NCBI RefSeq assembly: GCF_029094525.1
Contig: NZ_CP119107.1
Coordinates: 1,984,001 to 2,048,000 of the forward strand
Source of the DNA: Pullulanibacillus sp. KACC 23026
Lineage (GTDB): Bacteria; Bacillota; Bacilli; Bacillales; Sporolactobacillaceae
Direction: 5' to 3'
Length of the DNA stretch: 64,000 nt
A program made the position numbers and the translations under genes. Under the pieces are notes generated by a model. The model saw only the letters and a list, made by a program, of their open reading frames with translations, did no database searches and was not told the DNA's origin. Below, piece by piece: positions 35,042 to 44,142 of this stretch. Every line of letters begins with the position of its first letter. Position 1 is the first letter of the stretch.

Positions 35042-36070
35042 TTATAGCTTCCTGAATTTTTTCAGTGCTTGTGTGTTTAACAGATATAACAAGAGTGCAT
35101 ACACGACTAAGCCAAGGAGATAGCCCCAGATTTGAAGGAAACCATCCCCATAGACCATGACCCCTTTGATCGCCGCTGCTCCATAATAAATCGGCATGAT
35201 GTAGCACAAGTCACCAAGATGATAAGGAATCATGTCTAATGGAATCAGCCCTGAAAAAAACACTTGCGGAATGATAGTAAAGGGAATCATTTGTACCACT
35301 TGCAGCTCGGAACTGGCAAATACAGAAATCATAGCCCCGAATGATACGGCAGTTACCGCTAATAAAACCATGGTAAGCAAAGTCCAGCCAATGTTTCCAA
35401 GCGAACTTAATTTCAAGACGTAAATGGAATAAAGAACGATAAGAATGGCTTGAACGACGGCAAATACCCCATAGCCTGCTGTATAGCCGAGAATAACCTC
35501 ACCGCGTTTAATCGGTGTCATCAACAGCCTTTCTAATGTGCCGCCACTTCGCTCACGCACAAGTGCCATCCCTGAAATGATGAAAACTAAGAAAAACGAG
35601 AAGAGGGCGAGAAACACATAGCCAAGAGAATCAAAGGTTGACTCATCTTGATTCCCATAAACATAAGCCATTTTAAGTTTGGCAGAAGGGTTTAAGTGAG
35701 CAAGCGCTTTTTGAATCTCAGAAGCTGCCTTTGATCCTTTTTTCGAAGGTTCATACATCGTTATAGCCATTTCTAAACTATTTGAGAGGGCAAAAACGGC
35801 ATCAACATCTTGATGATTCTTTAAATAGTGTTTGGCATGTTGAGCTTGATCCCCTGAGATATCTACAACCTTCACATCTTGAGCTTTCAAGGCCGTTACA
35901 AGTGGGGCAGGCAGAGCTTGTTTATCAATCCCGACCTTTGGGAGATAAGTTGAATTGCCCAATAGGAAATAAACCAGTGTCAAAATCAAGAGCGGTGCCA
36001 CTAAAATCATCATGACGCTTCGTTTATCATTGATCGTTTGGCGGATGACGCGTTTAGCTAAATTCATCAT
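35042..36070 (-). CDS. ABC-2 type transporter permease
   Basis: A 342-residue membrane subunit. One N-terminal TM (MMILVAPLLILTLVYFLL) is followed by an extracellular domain of about 130 residues (PKVGIDKQALPAPLVTALK to YGNQDES), then five C-terminal TMs with ALVRERSGGTLERLLMTPIKRGEVI, the ABC-2 linker motif. Start and upstream ATPase stop overlap by four bases (ATGA), so they are translationally coupled. It belongs to the drug or antibiotic exporter group. The substrate is not known. Confidence 0.9.
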   Translation of the reverse strand: MMNLAKRVIRQTINDKRSVMMILVAPLLILTLVYFLLGNSTYLPKVGIDKQALPAPLVTALKAQDVKVVDISGDQAQHAKHYLKNHQDVDAVFALSNSLEMAITMYEPSKKGSKAASEIQKALAHLNPSAKLKMAYVYGNQDESTFDSLGYVFLALFSFFLVFIISGMALVRERSGGTLERLLMTPIKRGEVILGYTAGYGVFAVVQAILIVLYSIYVLKLSSLGNIGWTLLTMVLLAVTAVSFGAMISVFASSELQVVQMIPFTIIPQVFFSGLIPLDMIPYHLGDLCYIMPIYYGAAAIKGVMVYGDGFLQIWGYLLGLVVYALLLYLLNTQALKKFRKL

Positions 36071-36798
36071 TGGCCCGCACCGCCTTTTAATTCGTTTGAG
36101 GCCATGAAGAATAACTCTTCAACTCTTCCATTTTCTGTTTTTGCGAGAAGATTGGTTAAAGTGTCATATTGAATCAAAGCACCGTTATAGATGAGTGCCG
36201 CTTTGTCGCACTCCGCGACTTCATCCATGACATGCGTTGAGACAATGATGGTGGTTCCCGATTTTTTAATCTCCTTAAACTGGTCCCAAATGGTTCGGCG
36301 CAGTACGGGGTCGATTCCAACTGTCGGTTCATCTAAGAACAAGACTTCAGGATGATGCAAGATAGCCGCCGCAAGTGAGAGCCGCTTTTTCATACCGCCA
36401 GAAAAATTTTTAACCAATTTCTTTCGATGCTCGGTCAAATCAACTAAAGTAAGGACTTCTTCAATACGCTTATCCAATTGCCGTTTATTAAAACGATAGA
36501 GTCCTCCGAAAAAATGCAAGTTAGCTTCAGCGGAAAGATCGTCATACAATGCGTCATTCTGCGGCATAAATCCGATTTTTTTTAACAGATTCATGTTAGG
36601 CATCTGTACATCTCCAAATTGAATGGTTCCACGATCCGCAGCAATGGCCCCAATCATTAGGCGAATCATCGTCGTTTTTCCTGAACCAGAAGGACCAAGC
36701 AAACAACAGATCTCCCCAGCCGGAATGGTGAACGTGATATCTTTTATGACCTCTTTTTTATCAAAGCTTTTACTAACATGAGTGACTTGAATATCCAT
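36067..36798 (-). CDS. ABC transporter ATP-binding protein
   Basis: A 243-residue ATPase. Walker A is GPSGSGKTT near residue 38, the Q loop is FMPQNDALYDDL, the signature is NFSGGMKKRLSLA, Walker B is PEVLFLDEPTVGID, and the switch His is in IIVSTHVMDE. It drives the coupled ABC-2 permease. The ATG at 36798 follows GGGAGGG; an upstream in-frame start at 36861 lacks a site. A TetR gene lies divergently with palindromes in between. Confidence 0.95.
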   Translation of the reverse strand: MDIQVTHVSKSFDKKEVIKDITFTIPAGEICCLLGPSGSGKTTMIRLMIGAIAADRGTIQFGDVQMPNMNLLKKIGFMPQNDALYDDLSAEANLHFFGGLYRFNKRQLDKRIEEVLTLVDLTEHRKKLVKNFSGGMKKRLSLAAAILHHPEVLFLDEPTVGIDPVLRRTIWDQFKEIKKSGTTIIVSTHVMDEVAECDKAALIYNGALIQYDTLTNLLAKTENGRVEELFFMASNELKGGAGQ

Positions 36799-36855
36799 CG
36801 CGTTTCCCTCCCTAACTATCATTTTTACCTGAATCCGTTTTTTTGTTAAAATAAT

Positions 36856-36867
36856 AGACAACGTGTT
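36856..36867. promoter_or_regulatory. Candidate operator half, ACAACnnGTTGT
   Basis: ACAAC-GT-GTTGT upstream of the ABC ATPase. Its GTGTTG core matches the stronger palindrome at 36933, suggesting that the same TetR protein binds both. Confidence 0.45.
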
Positions 36868-36932
36868 GTTTTATTTACACTTAAAAGTATAATGACTGAA
36901 TAAACCCTTATCAATAATCAGATATATAGGAT

Positions 36933-36950
36933 GTGTTGGTTATCCAACAC
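36933..36950. promoter_or_regulatory. Palindromic operator GTGTTGG-TTAT-CCAACAC
   Basis: Perfect 7-bp arms with a 4-base spacer in the divergent region, 42 bases before the TetR GTG start. A further GTGTTGG half-site occurs at 36962-36968. Confidence 0.7.
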
Positions 36951-36992
36951 TTCTTCTGAATGTGTTGGGAAAAAATTGAGGGAGGTAAAAGA

Positions 36993-37604
36993 GTGCGGGA
37001 TAAAATGATGGACTTAAGGGTCATTCGAACAAAGGAAGCAATCCGAGATGCATTGGTAGAATTAATCGAGGAGAAGGGATTTGAAGCGATCACTGTCAAA
37101 GACATCACCACCAGGGCTAAGATTAACCGGGGAACCTTTTATAGCCATTATCAGGATAAGTATGACTTAATGAGCAAATGTGAGGAAGAGGTCATTAATG
37201 AAATGGAAGACAAGATTGTCAAGAACTTACCGACTATCCTTGCCGATGCAGGAACATTAGCTTTGAATCCCAAAATTTTCACCATTCTTGTCCCGTTTTT
37301 TGACTATCTCTATCGGAACAGAGGGTTTATGAAGGCCGTCCTTGGGCCCAAAGGCGATGTCTCCTTCCAAACAAAATTGAAAGAATTCATGCTGAAATCC
37401 CTTTTTAAAAATAACCCGCTTCTCAAGGAAGAAAATCTCCTTGTCCCATCTGACTACTTAGTATCTTATATCGGATCAGCCCATTTAGGTGTCATTCAGC
37501 AATGGCTGAACAGTGACCGAAACGAAACCCCACAAGAAATCGCCCGAATCCTCGCCACCATGACCATCAACGGTCCCCTATTTGCCGCTGGATTGAAAAA
37601 GTGA
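36993..37604 (+). CDS. TetR-family regulator of the ABC-2 exporter
   Basis: A 203-residue regulator. It has a helix-turn-helix (RTKEAIRDALVELIEEKGFEAITVKDI, then INRGTFYSHYQDKYDLM) and a C-terminal TetR_C-type domain ending LATMTINGPLFAAGLK. Relatives of this YxbF/FarR-like type regulate neighbouring exporters. The GTG at 36993 sits nine bases after GGGAGG; the ATG at 37005 is the alternative. Divergent ABC genes and two related palindromes point to local repression. Confidence 0.9.
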   Translation: MRDKMMDLRVIRTKEAIRDALVELIEEKGFEAITVKDITTRAKINRGTFYSHYQDKYDLMSKCEEEVINEMEDKIVKNLPTILADAGTLALNPKIFTILVPFFDYLYRNRGFMKAVLGPKGDVSFQTKLKEFMLKSLFKNNPLLKEENLLVPSDYLVSYIGSAHLGVIQQWLNSDRNETPQEIARILATMTINGPLFAAGLKK

Positions 37605-37958
37605 AACGCGGGGTGGGGGCGTGAAACGCAGGGACGGTTCTCGCGTTTCATTCTCAACGCTATTGGCTGATTTTGAGGCGGCTAACAAAAATAGAGAGGA
37701 CTTGATGAACGGGTTTCCTCGCTTTAAACTCTAGACTCCGCAAAACTGAAAAGCTAATGGACAAACAACTCTCACCTGAATCACCTGCAAGTCAACGTCT
37801 AATCCAAAACTAGCCATCGAGAACCTAATAAACACGTATTTCACAAATAAGGCATTCTCCTTTATACTATATTAGTTGCAAGTTTTTACTTTTAAAATAA
37901 GAACCGCCAAAAAGGCTTTTCTAATAGTGTTTTTTAGGAGTTTGAAGGAGGATATTTT
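37605..37958. other. Intergenic region upstream of the RlmD-like gene
   Basis: It starts with short palindromic repeat sequence (a partial unit GTGAAACGCGGGG at 37601-37613 and a full one at 37622-37650). The rest is AT-rich with a TATACTATATTAG stretch near 37865 that may be the promoter. No gene is seen. Confidence 0.5.
37622..37650 (+). repeat. Short palindromic repeat, copy 2
   Basis: TGAAACGC AGGGACGGTTCTC GCGTTTCA, a 7-8-bp inverted repeat nearly identical to 34894-34922, in the same orientation and likewise just past a plus-strand stop. Confidence 0.75.
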
Positions 37959-39347
37959 ATGACAACAAGAGGAGAAACATTTGTTGCCGATATCGAGCAT
38001 TTAGATGATCGAGGCTCCGGCCGCGCGGTTGTGTGGCGTGAGAATGAACTCGGCAATCCAAAAAAGCTCAAGCTCACGATTCCCCAAGTACTGCCAGGAG
38101 AGAAGGTTCGCGTTTATGTGGACGAGCCGACGAAAAAGCGCTGGAGAACAAGTGCTCAGGAAATTTTGGAAGCCCATCCCGAGCGCGTGGGCGCCGATTG
38201 CCCGCATTTTGAGACATGCGGAGGCTGCGTCTGGCAGCATTGGCAATATGAAGGGCAATTACAGGAAAAAACCAATCATGTCAAGCACGCGATTGCGTCG
38301 CAAGGGTTCGATCCGCGACTTGTAAATGACACGATTGGCATGGAGAATCCATGGCATTATCGCAATAAAATGGAATTCACATTTGCGGTGGACGGTTCGC
38401 TTGGGCTTCATGAGCAAGGAAATTTCAGAAAGATCATCCCGCTTGAAACCTGCTTAATTGCTGGAAAAGAAATGGTTGAGGCCGCCATGGTTGTTGCCGC
38501 TTGGACGAAGGACCACCAGCTCTCCGGCTACGACAAGGACAAGCACGAAGGACTGCTTCGTCACTTGATGGTACGCCAATCTTTTGCAACTGGCGAACTT
38601 ATGCTCGGCCTGTTTGCGACGGAGGAGCCATCAGGAGACTTAGAAGCGGTGGTGAAGGATCTGGTCGCCCGCATCACGGAAAAATTTCCAAGTGTGAAAA
38701 GCCTGCTGTGGCTTGAAAACACAGATTGGGCGGACGTGACCCAATCTGAAAAAACTCATGTGTTAGCAGGACGCGATTTTATTTACGATGAAATGGACGG
38801 CTTCCGTTTCCGCGTCTGGTTCAACACGTTCTTTCAAACGAATCCGACTCAAGCTCAAAAGCTTGTCGACATTGCCCTGGAAATGGGCCAGCCAAAAGAA
38901 ACTGAAACCATGATTGATTTGTTCTGTGGCGTTGGCACGTTCTCATTGCCGTTTGCTAAACGTGTGAAGCAGCTGGCCGGGATTGAAATCGTCGAATCCT
39001 CCATTGAATCGGCTAAGCGCAACGCCAGTGACAATGGCATTGATAACACGTATTTCTTAGCAAAAGATGCTCGCCACGGATTGGACGATATTCTTGAAAA
39101 ATTTGGGACACCGGATCTGCTTGTCCTTGATCCACCGCGCTCTGGAGCTGGCGGCAAGGTCATGCGCAAAATCGGCCGATCCAAGCCCGAACGCATCGTT
39201 TACATCTCCTGTAACCCAGACACCTTTGCGACAGATATCAAAGAACTCGTCGATTTTGGCTACGAACTAAAAGAAGTCCAGCCAGTTGACCTGTTCCCGC
39301 ATACCGTGCATGTGGAGTGTGTCTCGCAGTTGGAATTGAAGAAATAA
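37959..39347 (+). CDS. rlmD: 23S rRNA (uracil-C5)-methyltransferase, RlmD/RumA type
   Basis: A 462-residue enzyme. An N-terminal TRAM domain (about residues 1-55) binds RNA. The Fe-S cysteines are CPHFETCGGCVWQHW plus one further Cys (about residue 165). The SAM domain has IDLFCGVGTFSLPFAK, and the catalytic cysteine is in IVYISCNPDTFATDI. PRSG in VLDPPRSGAGG is also conserved. Members methylate uracil 1939 or 747 of 23S rRNA; Bacillus RlmCD does both. The ATG follows GAAGGAGG. Its codon use is more GC-rich than that of the neighbours. Confidence 0.9.
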   Translation: MTTRGETFVADIEHLDDRGSGRAVVWRENELGNPKKLKLTIPQVLPGEKVRVYVDEPTKKRWRTSAQEILEAHPERVGADCPHFETCGGCVWQHWQYEGQLQEKTNHVKHAIASQGFDPRLVNDTIGMENPWHYRNKMEFTFAVDGSLGLHEQGNFRKIIPLETCLIAGKEMVEAAMVVAAWTKDHQLSGYDKDKHEGLLRHLMVRQSFATGELMLGLFATEEPSGDLEAVVKDLVARITEKFPSVKSLLWLENTDWADVTQSEKTHVLAGRDFIYDEMDGFRFRVWFNTFFQTNPTQAQKLVDIALEMGQPKETETMIDLFCGVGTFSLPFAKRVKQLAGIEIVESSIESAKRNASDNGIDNTYFLAKDARHGLDDILEKFGTPDLLVLDPPRSGAGGKVMRKIGRSKPERIVYISCNPDTFATDIKELVDFGYELKEVQPVDLFPHTVHVECVSQLELKK

Positions 39348-39424
39348 TAGAAGAGAACAGGCGAAAGCTCATTAATTTAACGGGTTAGGTTTTGGGAGAA
39401 AAAACTTAAACTATTAATACATTT

Positions 39425-39463
39425 GGGGATACAATTAGTACACTAATTGGTATCCCCTTTTTT
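39425..39463 (+). terminator. Terminator of the RlmD-like gene
   Basis: GGGGATAC-AATTAG pairs with CTAATT-G-GTATCCCC (39425-39457) around TACA, with six T after it. Confidence 0.85.
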
Positions 39464-39808
39464 ATTGATATATCAGGAATTTTAGCATTTGACACCAATT
39501 AACATATTTACCAGCATACAAACTAGTAGAAGTACAATAATTTTTGTACCTGTGCTAAATTCTATGTCGTTTTGTATGTTATTTCTAATAATAATTTTGG
39601 CAGGTTTAGCATAATCACAACTGTTGCTACGACAGCGTAGCGACTTGGACTTACTAATAGAAAATTAAACCTTGGCACTGGGTTATCTTATTTTTCTTGG
39701 AGATTTGGGATTTTATGTTAAACTTAATGTGGTAAGTTATTGAAAGTTCAGTATATTAGCTATCCGTTAACTTAAGTAAAAATAAATTAAGGGGAAGGAT
39801 TAAATTCT
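39464..39808. other. AT-rich intergenic region
   Basis: The only clear structure is an imperfect 22-bp palindrome at 39623-39644 (GTTGCTACG...CGTAGCGAC). No gene is seen. The stretch marks a drop in GC that continues to about 44 kb. Confidence 0.45.
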
Positions 39809-41029
39809 TTGAGATTAATAAAATATTTTTGGATTTTTCTCCTAGTTAATTTGATATGGTTATATGTCATTCATTTTATTCCAATAAATGTTAGTGCAGG
39901 GGTATATTTGTTTCTTTTGCTTTCAATTCTTGTATTAATTACCTTACAGATTATAAAACTAATTCGAACCCACAAAAAGAAACACATTATAAGACTCAGT
40001 TATCTGATTGTTTTGCCCGTAACACTTCTTTTCGTTTTAAAATTAAATGCTTTTTTAACATCTAATTATTACCTTTTGAATTTTAAGTCAATTAAGGAAG
40101 GGAAAACGACTTTCTATTTTCAAAAGAAAATCGATAATAGCCTCATTAACGATTTTAATAAGGGAATATTGATTGAAAAAGATGATTATAAACAATTTTT
40201 CGGTAGTGTTAATTTAAGCAATCTTAGGGTTGTCTTTTATCCAAACCTAAGTAAAGAAACATTTGAAAAAGGTCTTCTAGGTGAATATTATTTAAATAAT
40301 ATTATTTTAATTGATGCGCAGAGAGGTTCAGATCAAACAAATGGATACTATGACAGACTATTTAACAGCCAAATAGAAAGTGTCAGTGCTCACGAATATA
40401 ACCATTATCTTTTGCAACAATTTCTAAAAGAACAAAACATACCCCTTTCAAAAATCCCAGTGTGGTTTAAGGAAGGTCTTGCGAGATATACAGAAGATCG
40501 GTGCGATGGAACAGCTTTTGATCCAGATAGTTTAGAAGGAACTCAACTTGTTCCATTTGAAAAACTGAAGACACAAGGGAATTGGAAAAACTATACGAGC
40601 AATAATCAATATAATCCCTATCAACAAAGCGGCGACTTTATCGCTTACATTTTAGTGAGAAACGGGAAAAACACTGTCTATGATTTGCTATCTAAACTAA
40701 AAACAGTGGCTTTCGAGCAAGCATTTAAAGAAACAACAGGTCAAAATTTGAATAGTTATGAAAATCAATATTTTAATAATATGACATCCGCTATTTCTCT
40801 ATGGAAGCAAGTCGATAAGTCTTTAAAAAACAGTGACACGAAGAAAGCAATAGTATAGCTTAATCGTTTACACTCATTGAGTCCTGAAAGTAGCACCATA
40901 CTTATTGAGGAAGCCAGCGAATATCTATCTGAAGGAAATCAAGCAAAGGTTATAGAACTAATTAATCTTGCCAAGACAATAAATCCAAGGTCCCCACAGT
41001 TAAACGAGCCATCGTTTAGCAAGCCGTAG
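39809..41029 (+). pseudogene. Membrane-anchored metallopeptidase gene with in-frame stop
   Basis: The first 349 codons (39809-40858) encode three N-terminal TM segments and an extracytoplasmic peptidase-MA-like domain. It has SAHEYNHYLLQQF (HEXXH) and, 20 residues later, PVWFKEGLARYTED with the third-ligand Glu. The TAG at 40856 falls in TKKAIV-stop-LNRLHSL. The same frame then continues for 56 more codons with amphipathic helices typical of a TPR tail (EYLSEGNQAKVIELINLAKTINP) to a stop at 41027. A single C-to-T change of a Gln codon would explain it. The truncated protein may still be active. Confidence 0.7.
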
Positions 41030-41200
41030 AAGGCTAGAATAGAAAAAGATGATCCGAATATGTCGATTCGTTTTGCGTACTATTTTGTAAAGTCCGCCGC
41101 TATTTATGTTAAAACGGTGGAAGATTGAGAATGTTTACACTGACGGTTAGTTATGCTGAAGAAGAGAAATGTGATTAAAAATTTTGAAAGGGGTTTAAAA

Positions 41201-41665
41201 ATGCTATATAAGTTTACTAATATGACTCAAGAGCAGGCTGAGGATATTTCATTTAACTGGCATTACGACGGAGAGTATTCTTTTTATGATATGGAAGCCG
41301 ACAAAGAAGATTTGGAAGAATTTTTAGACCCCGAACAAAGAGGAAACTCAACATTTGCTGTAACAAAAGAAAATGAATTGGTTGCTTTCTTCAGTGTTAG
41401 TAAAATTGCCGATGGAACGCTTGAAATTGGTTTAGGAATGAGACCAGATTTAACTGGCCAAGGATGTGGTTTAGAATTCTTAAAGGAAGGTTTGAATTTC
41501 GTTGAATTTAGGTACAAACCTAACAAAATTACATTATCAGTGGCGACTTTTAATCAAAGAGCAATAAAAGTTTATAGAAAAGTTGGTTTTACGGATGTTA
41601 AAACGTTTATGCAAAATACAAACGGGAGCACCTTCGAATTCTTAAAAATGCAATATGAATGCTGA
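41201..41665 (+). CDS. GNAT family N-acetyltransferase
   Basis: A 154-residue GNAT protein. It starts LYKFTNMTQEQAEDISFNWHYDGEYSFYDM, a form common in Bacillus GNATs, and has the acetyl-CoA loop IGLGMRPDLTGQGCGLEFL and the ending VATFNQRAIKVYRKVGFTDV. The ATG at 41201 follows AAAGGGG. Low GC matches its neighbours. The substrate is unknown. It is intact, unlike several nearby genes. Confidence 0.85.
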   Translation: MLYKFTNMTQEQAEDISFNWHYDGEYSFYDMEADKEDLEEFLDPEQRGNSTFAVTKENELVAFFSVSKIADGTLEIGLGMRPDLTGQGCGLEFLKEGLNFVEFRYKPNKITLSVATFNQRAIKVYRKVGFTDVKTFMQNTNGSTFEFLKMQYEC

Positions 41666-42382
41666 AATTGTTTGTTTCAATAACGTTAGCTTTTCTTCAC
41701 TAAAGGCAATTGCTTTTTACCTAAATCATCAGTTTCTTCTATACGACTAATTTAATATGGGTTGAACAAAAACGAAATATGAATCTATGCCGTATATATA
41801 CATAGTAATTCAATATACATAGATTAAAAAGGTGTTATATAATTTGCGTCAAAAAATAGAAGTTGGGAAGAAGATGCTAATGAAAGCCTATTAAAGAATA
41901 TTTTCTCTATTGTGGTTATTGTTTTAATTGGTGTCTATTATTTGTTTAACCTAACAACATTTATGGATGGTATTAGGCTAGATAAACAAGTTTAACATTC
42001 TTGATCAAAGACCTGATGTAAGCCGTTTTTCAGGTAGTTGGAACGTGCAGTTGCCGATTATTTATTACATTTATTTTAATCCTGATTATGGCAAAAACAT
42101 CAAAGGCGTTCGTGCTTATTTACTTAGGGCGATATTTTTACTTATTTCCAATCCGACACTCTAACATTTCAATTGTACTATCATAATCGAAGCTATTAAT
42201 GTTACTCTTCATTTGTTGCAGCTTACCTGTACCAGATGAATGACATGAGAGTCACAGAAGGCAAAATTGAAGATGTACTCAAAGCGGAAAAAGGCAGCAG
42301 AGTTTGAGGAGTTCTCTATTTTTACATATTTTAGGAAGTTAAGGTTATTTTAATTACTAAAAGGAAAATTGGAGGTACCTAA
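41666..42382. other. AT-rich region with gene remnants
   Basis: It contains the frameshifted small membrane ORF (41844-41995) and a short coherent piece near 42226-42310 (YQMNDMRVTEGKIEDVLKAE on the plus strand) that ends in a stop and has no start. The latter looks like the C-terminal end of a lost gene. Confidence 0.5.
41844..41995 (+). pseudogene. Frameshifted 50-residue one-TM protein
   Basis: A TTG preceded by AAAGGTG starts LRQK. Within the A run at 41854-41859 the frame must shift by one base to continue RSWEEDANESLLKNIFSIVVIVLIGVYYLF and so on to a stop at 41993. The joined product would be a small protein with one TM helix. Real decay or a sequence error in the homopolymer would look the same. 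The family is unknown. Confidence 0.5.
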
Positions 42383-42841
42383 GTGAAATTTCTAATAATT
42401 TTCAGTTTAGTAATTACGCAATTCTTGACAGCCCCATTCTTTGTACAAGCGAAGGAAAAGAATGTATCTATGCAACAAATTAAAAATGAAGTTAATTTCA
42501 AGGTATTGGTACCTAAAAGACTTCCAAAAGATTTGCAAATGAATATCAAACCCTATCCTCCAACTGAATACGGAAAGCCAACAAAGTTTACAATGACCTT
42601 CACCAAAAACAAGCAGTTTGTTTTTAACATTCAAGAAAGGAAATCCAACCAAAAAGAACTCGACAAAGATGTTTACTCTTATGGTCAACCTGTATCTATA
42701 AATGGTAATAGAGGCTATTTTCTGACTTCTGGGCATAAAGATGGTCATTTGCTTATTTGGATACAAAACGGAACAGTTATTGAAATGGATAGCACCTTAT
42801 CAAAGGAGAAAATGCTTGAGATAGCTCAATCTGTAGAATAA
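42383..42841 (+). CDS. Secreted DUF4367-like protein
   Basis: A 152-residue protein with a signal peptide (FLIIFSLVITQFLTAPFFVQAK, SPase I site after VQA). The mature part has FKVLVPKRLPKDLQMNIKPYPP, beta strands, and GYFLTSGHKDGHLLIWIQNGTVIEM. This fits DUF4367, a domain often found on sporulation- or sigma-factor-related membrane proteins. The GTG start has GGAGGT upstream. It is a free-standing secreted protein here. Its function is unknown. Confidence 0.7.
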   Translation: MKFLIIFSLVITQFLTAPFFVQAKEKNVSMQQIKNEVNFKVLVPKRLPKDLQMNIKPYPPTEYGKPTKFTMTFTKNKQFVFNIQERKSNQKELDKDVYSYGQPVSINGNRGYFLTSGHKDGHLLIWIQNGTVIEMDSTLSKEKMLEIAQSVE

Positions 42842-42906
42842 GTTGAGCTTTATTTTATGCCAATTATCACTTTAAGCCTTAGTAATTTGGCAATTTCAGC
42901 TATATT

Positions 42907-43924
42907 TAGAAAGCATTTGACCTGAGTAATTTATTGGTGGTATTTGTCATCATAAGACAACTATCAATAATCATTTTTGTTACCGTTGCATCGTTATTAC
43001 GTTGTTTGATTGAATCCAAGAATTGAAACCAACACAAATAGTGGCCAAGGTATTTCGTAGTCATACCATTAAAAACGGTCTGTTCAGTCTTTAAGAGGAC
43101 TGTGATAGTTATTGACGTTTTGAATGTGATATATTATTCCTTTAACTTGTTCTTTACCATCTGATTTGAAGCGATAATGTCCTAATCCTTTTTCTTTTGC
43201 TTAGGTCTTAAACGCCCGCCACACATCTGTACATAGAACGTTAGAAGATACAAGTTTAGAGCCGATCGTTTTATCTAAACGGGATTTAACAATACGCCCT
43301 TGAGCCACTATCTTAGAATAAGTAGCTTTTTGTCTGTCTCTTGCAATAAGGACACAAACTTGTTCCTTACTTATGCCCCAGTATTTTAGATTTACCACCA
43401 TTTTTGCGGGATTTTCTGCCCTCTATCTCAAGTTTCCCTTTTTCAGAATACAGAAAATAGGCTTCGTCCATTTCAACGATAACCGAAAATTGCCCGAAAT
43501 CCATTTGTTTTAAAGCTGATAATATTTTATTTCTCCAATAAAACAATGTAACGTAATGAATTTCAAGCATTTCTGAAGTTTTTCTAAGAGAATATCCTTC
43601 AATCATACACTGAGAATAAACTCTACCCACTTATGCGGGAAATGAGTTCTGTATAAAGGCGTGTTTGTTACATCGGGAAACGTCTTTCTACATTCTATAC
43701 AACGATAGCGTTGGCGTTCAGTAGTTATCAGACCAACTTTTACTGAATACTTCCCGAAACGAATGGAATGAGTGCAACTTAGCCTATCTATATGTTTTTG
43801 CTCAGACAACTCTTTATAAACAGGTTCACTTTTAGAGAAGGGATTAAGTGACTTATTAAAAAACTCCTTTAAAGGATATAAATCCGCAGTATTTATTTTT
43901 TTTTATTATCTCAACTAATGCCAT
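42907..43924 (-). pseudogene. IS1595 (ISXO2)-like transposase, degraded
   Basis: Minus-strand pieces in several frames form one transposase. The N-terminus starts at 43924 (MALVEIIKK) and shifts frame in an A9 run at about 43895-43905. The zinc-finger part follows (LSCTH...YRCIECRKTFPD; one Cys of the first pair is missing), then SLRKTSEMLEIHYVTLFYWRNKIL, then the DDE core VIVEMDEAYF and VLCTDVWRAF, ending near 42910. There are at least three frameshifts and one stop. I could not identify terminal inverted repeats with confidence. Confidence 0.75.
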
Positions 43925-44033
43925 TCAAATCACCCGCTCTAGGTTGTTTAATCCCCCCCATATAGAATATTTGTTCGTTTTTATCAAATGTCAACAGAGT
44001 TATTTTACAGAGCCTTAAAGAAAAGATTTGTGC

Positions 44034-44063
44034 TTGACAGTTTACGCTATTCTGCGTTACTAT
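44034..44063 (+). promoter_or_regulatory. SigA promoter of the padR operon
   Basis: TTGACA (44034-44039) and TACTAT (44058-44063) with an 18-base spacer. The palindrome at 44075-44092 follows directly. Confidence 0.7.
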
Positions 44064-44074
44064 GTACCGGTAAT

Positions 44075-44092
44075 AAGTATTACTTAATACTT
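44075..44092. promoter_or_regulatory. PadR-type operator AAGTATT-ACTT-AATACTT
   Basis: Perfect 7-bp inverted repeat, 12 bases after the -10 and about 50 bases before the PadR start. AGTAT/ATACT arms are typical of PadR operators, so autorepression is likely. Confidence 0.75.
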
Positions 44093-44142
44093 GTGTCACT
44101 GATTACTTGGAAACTATAAAGACAGACGAATGGGTGATAAAT

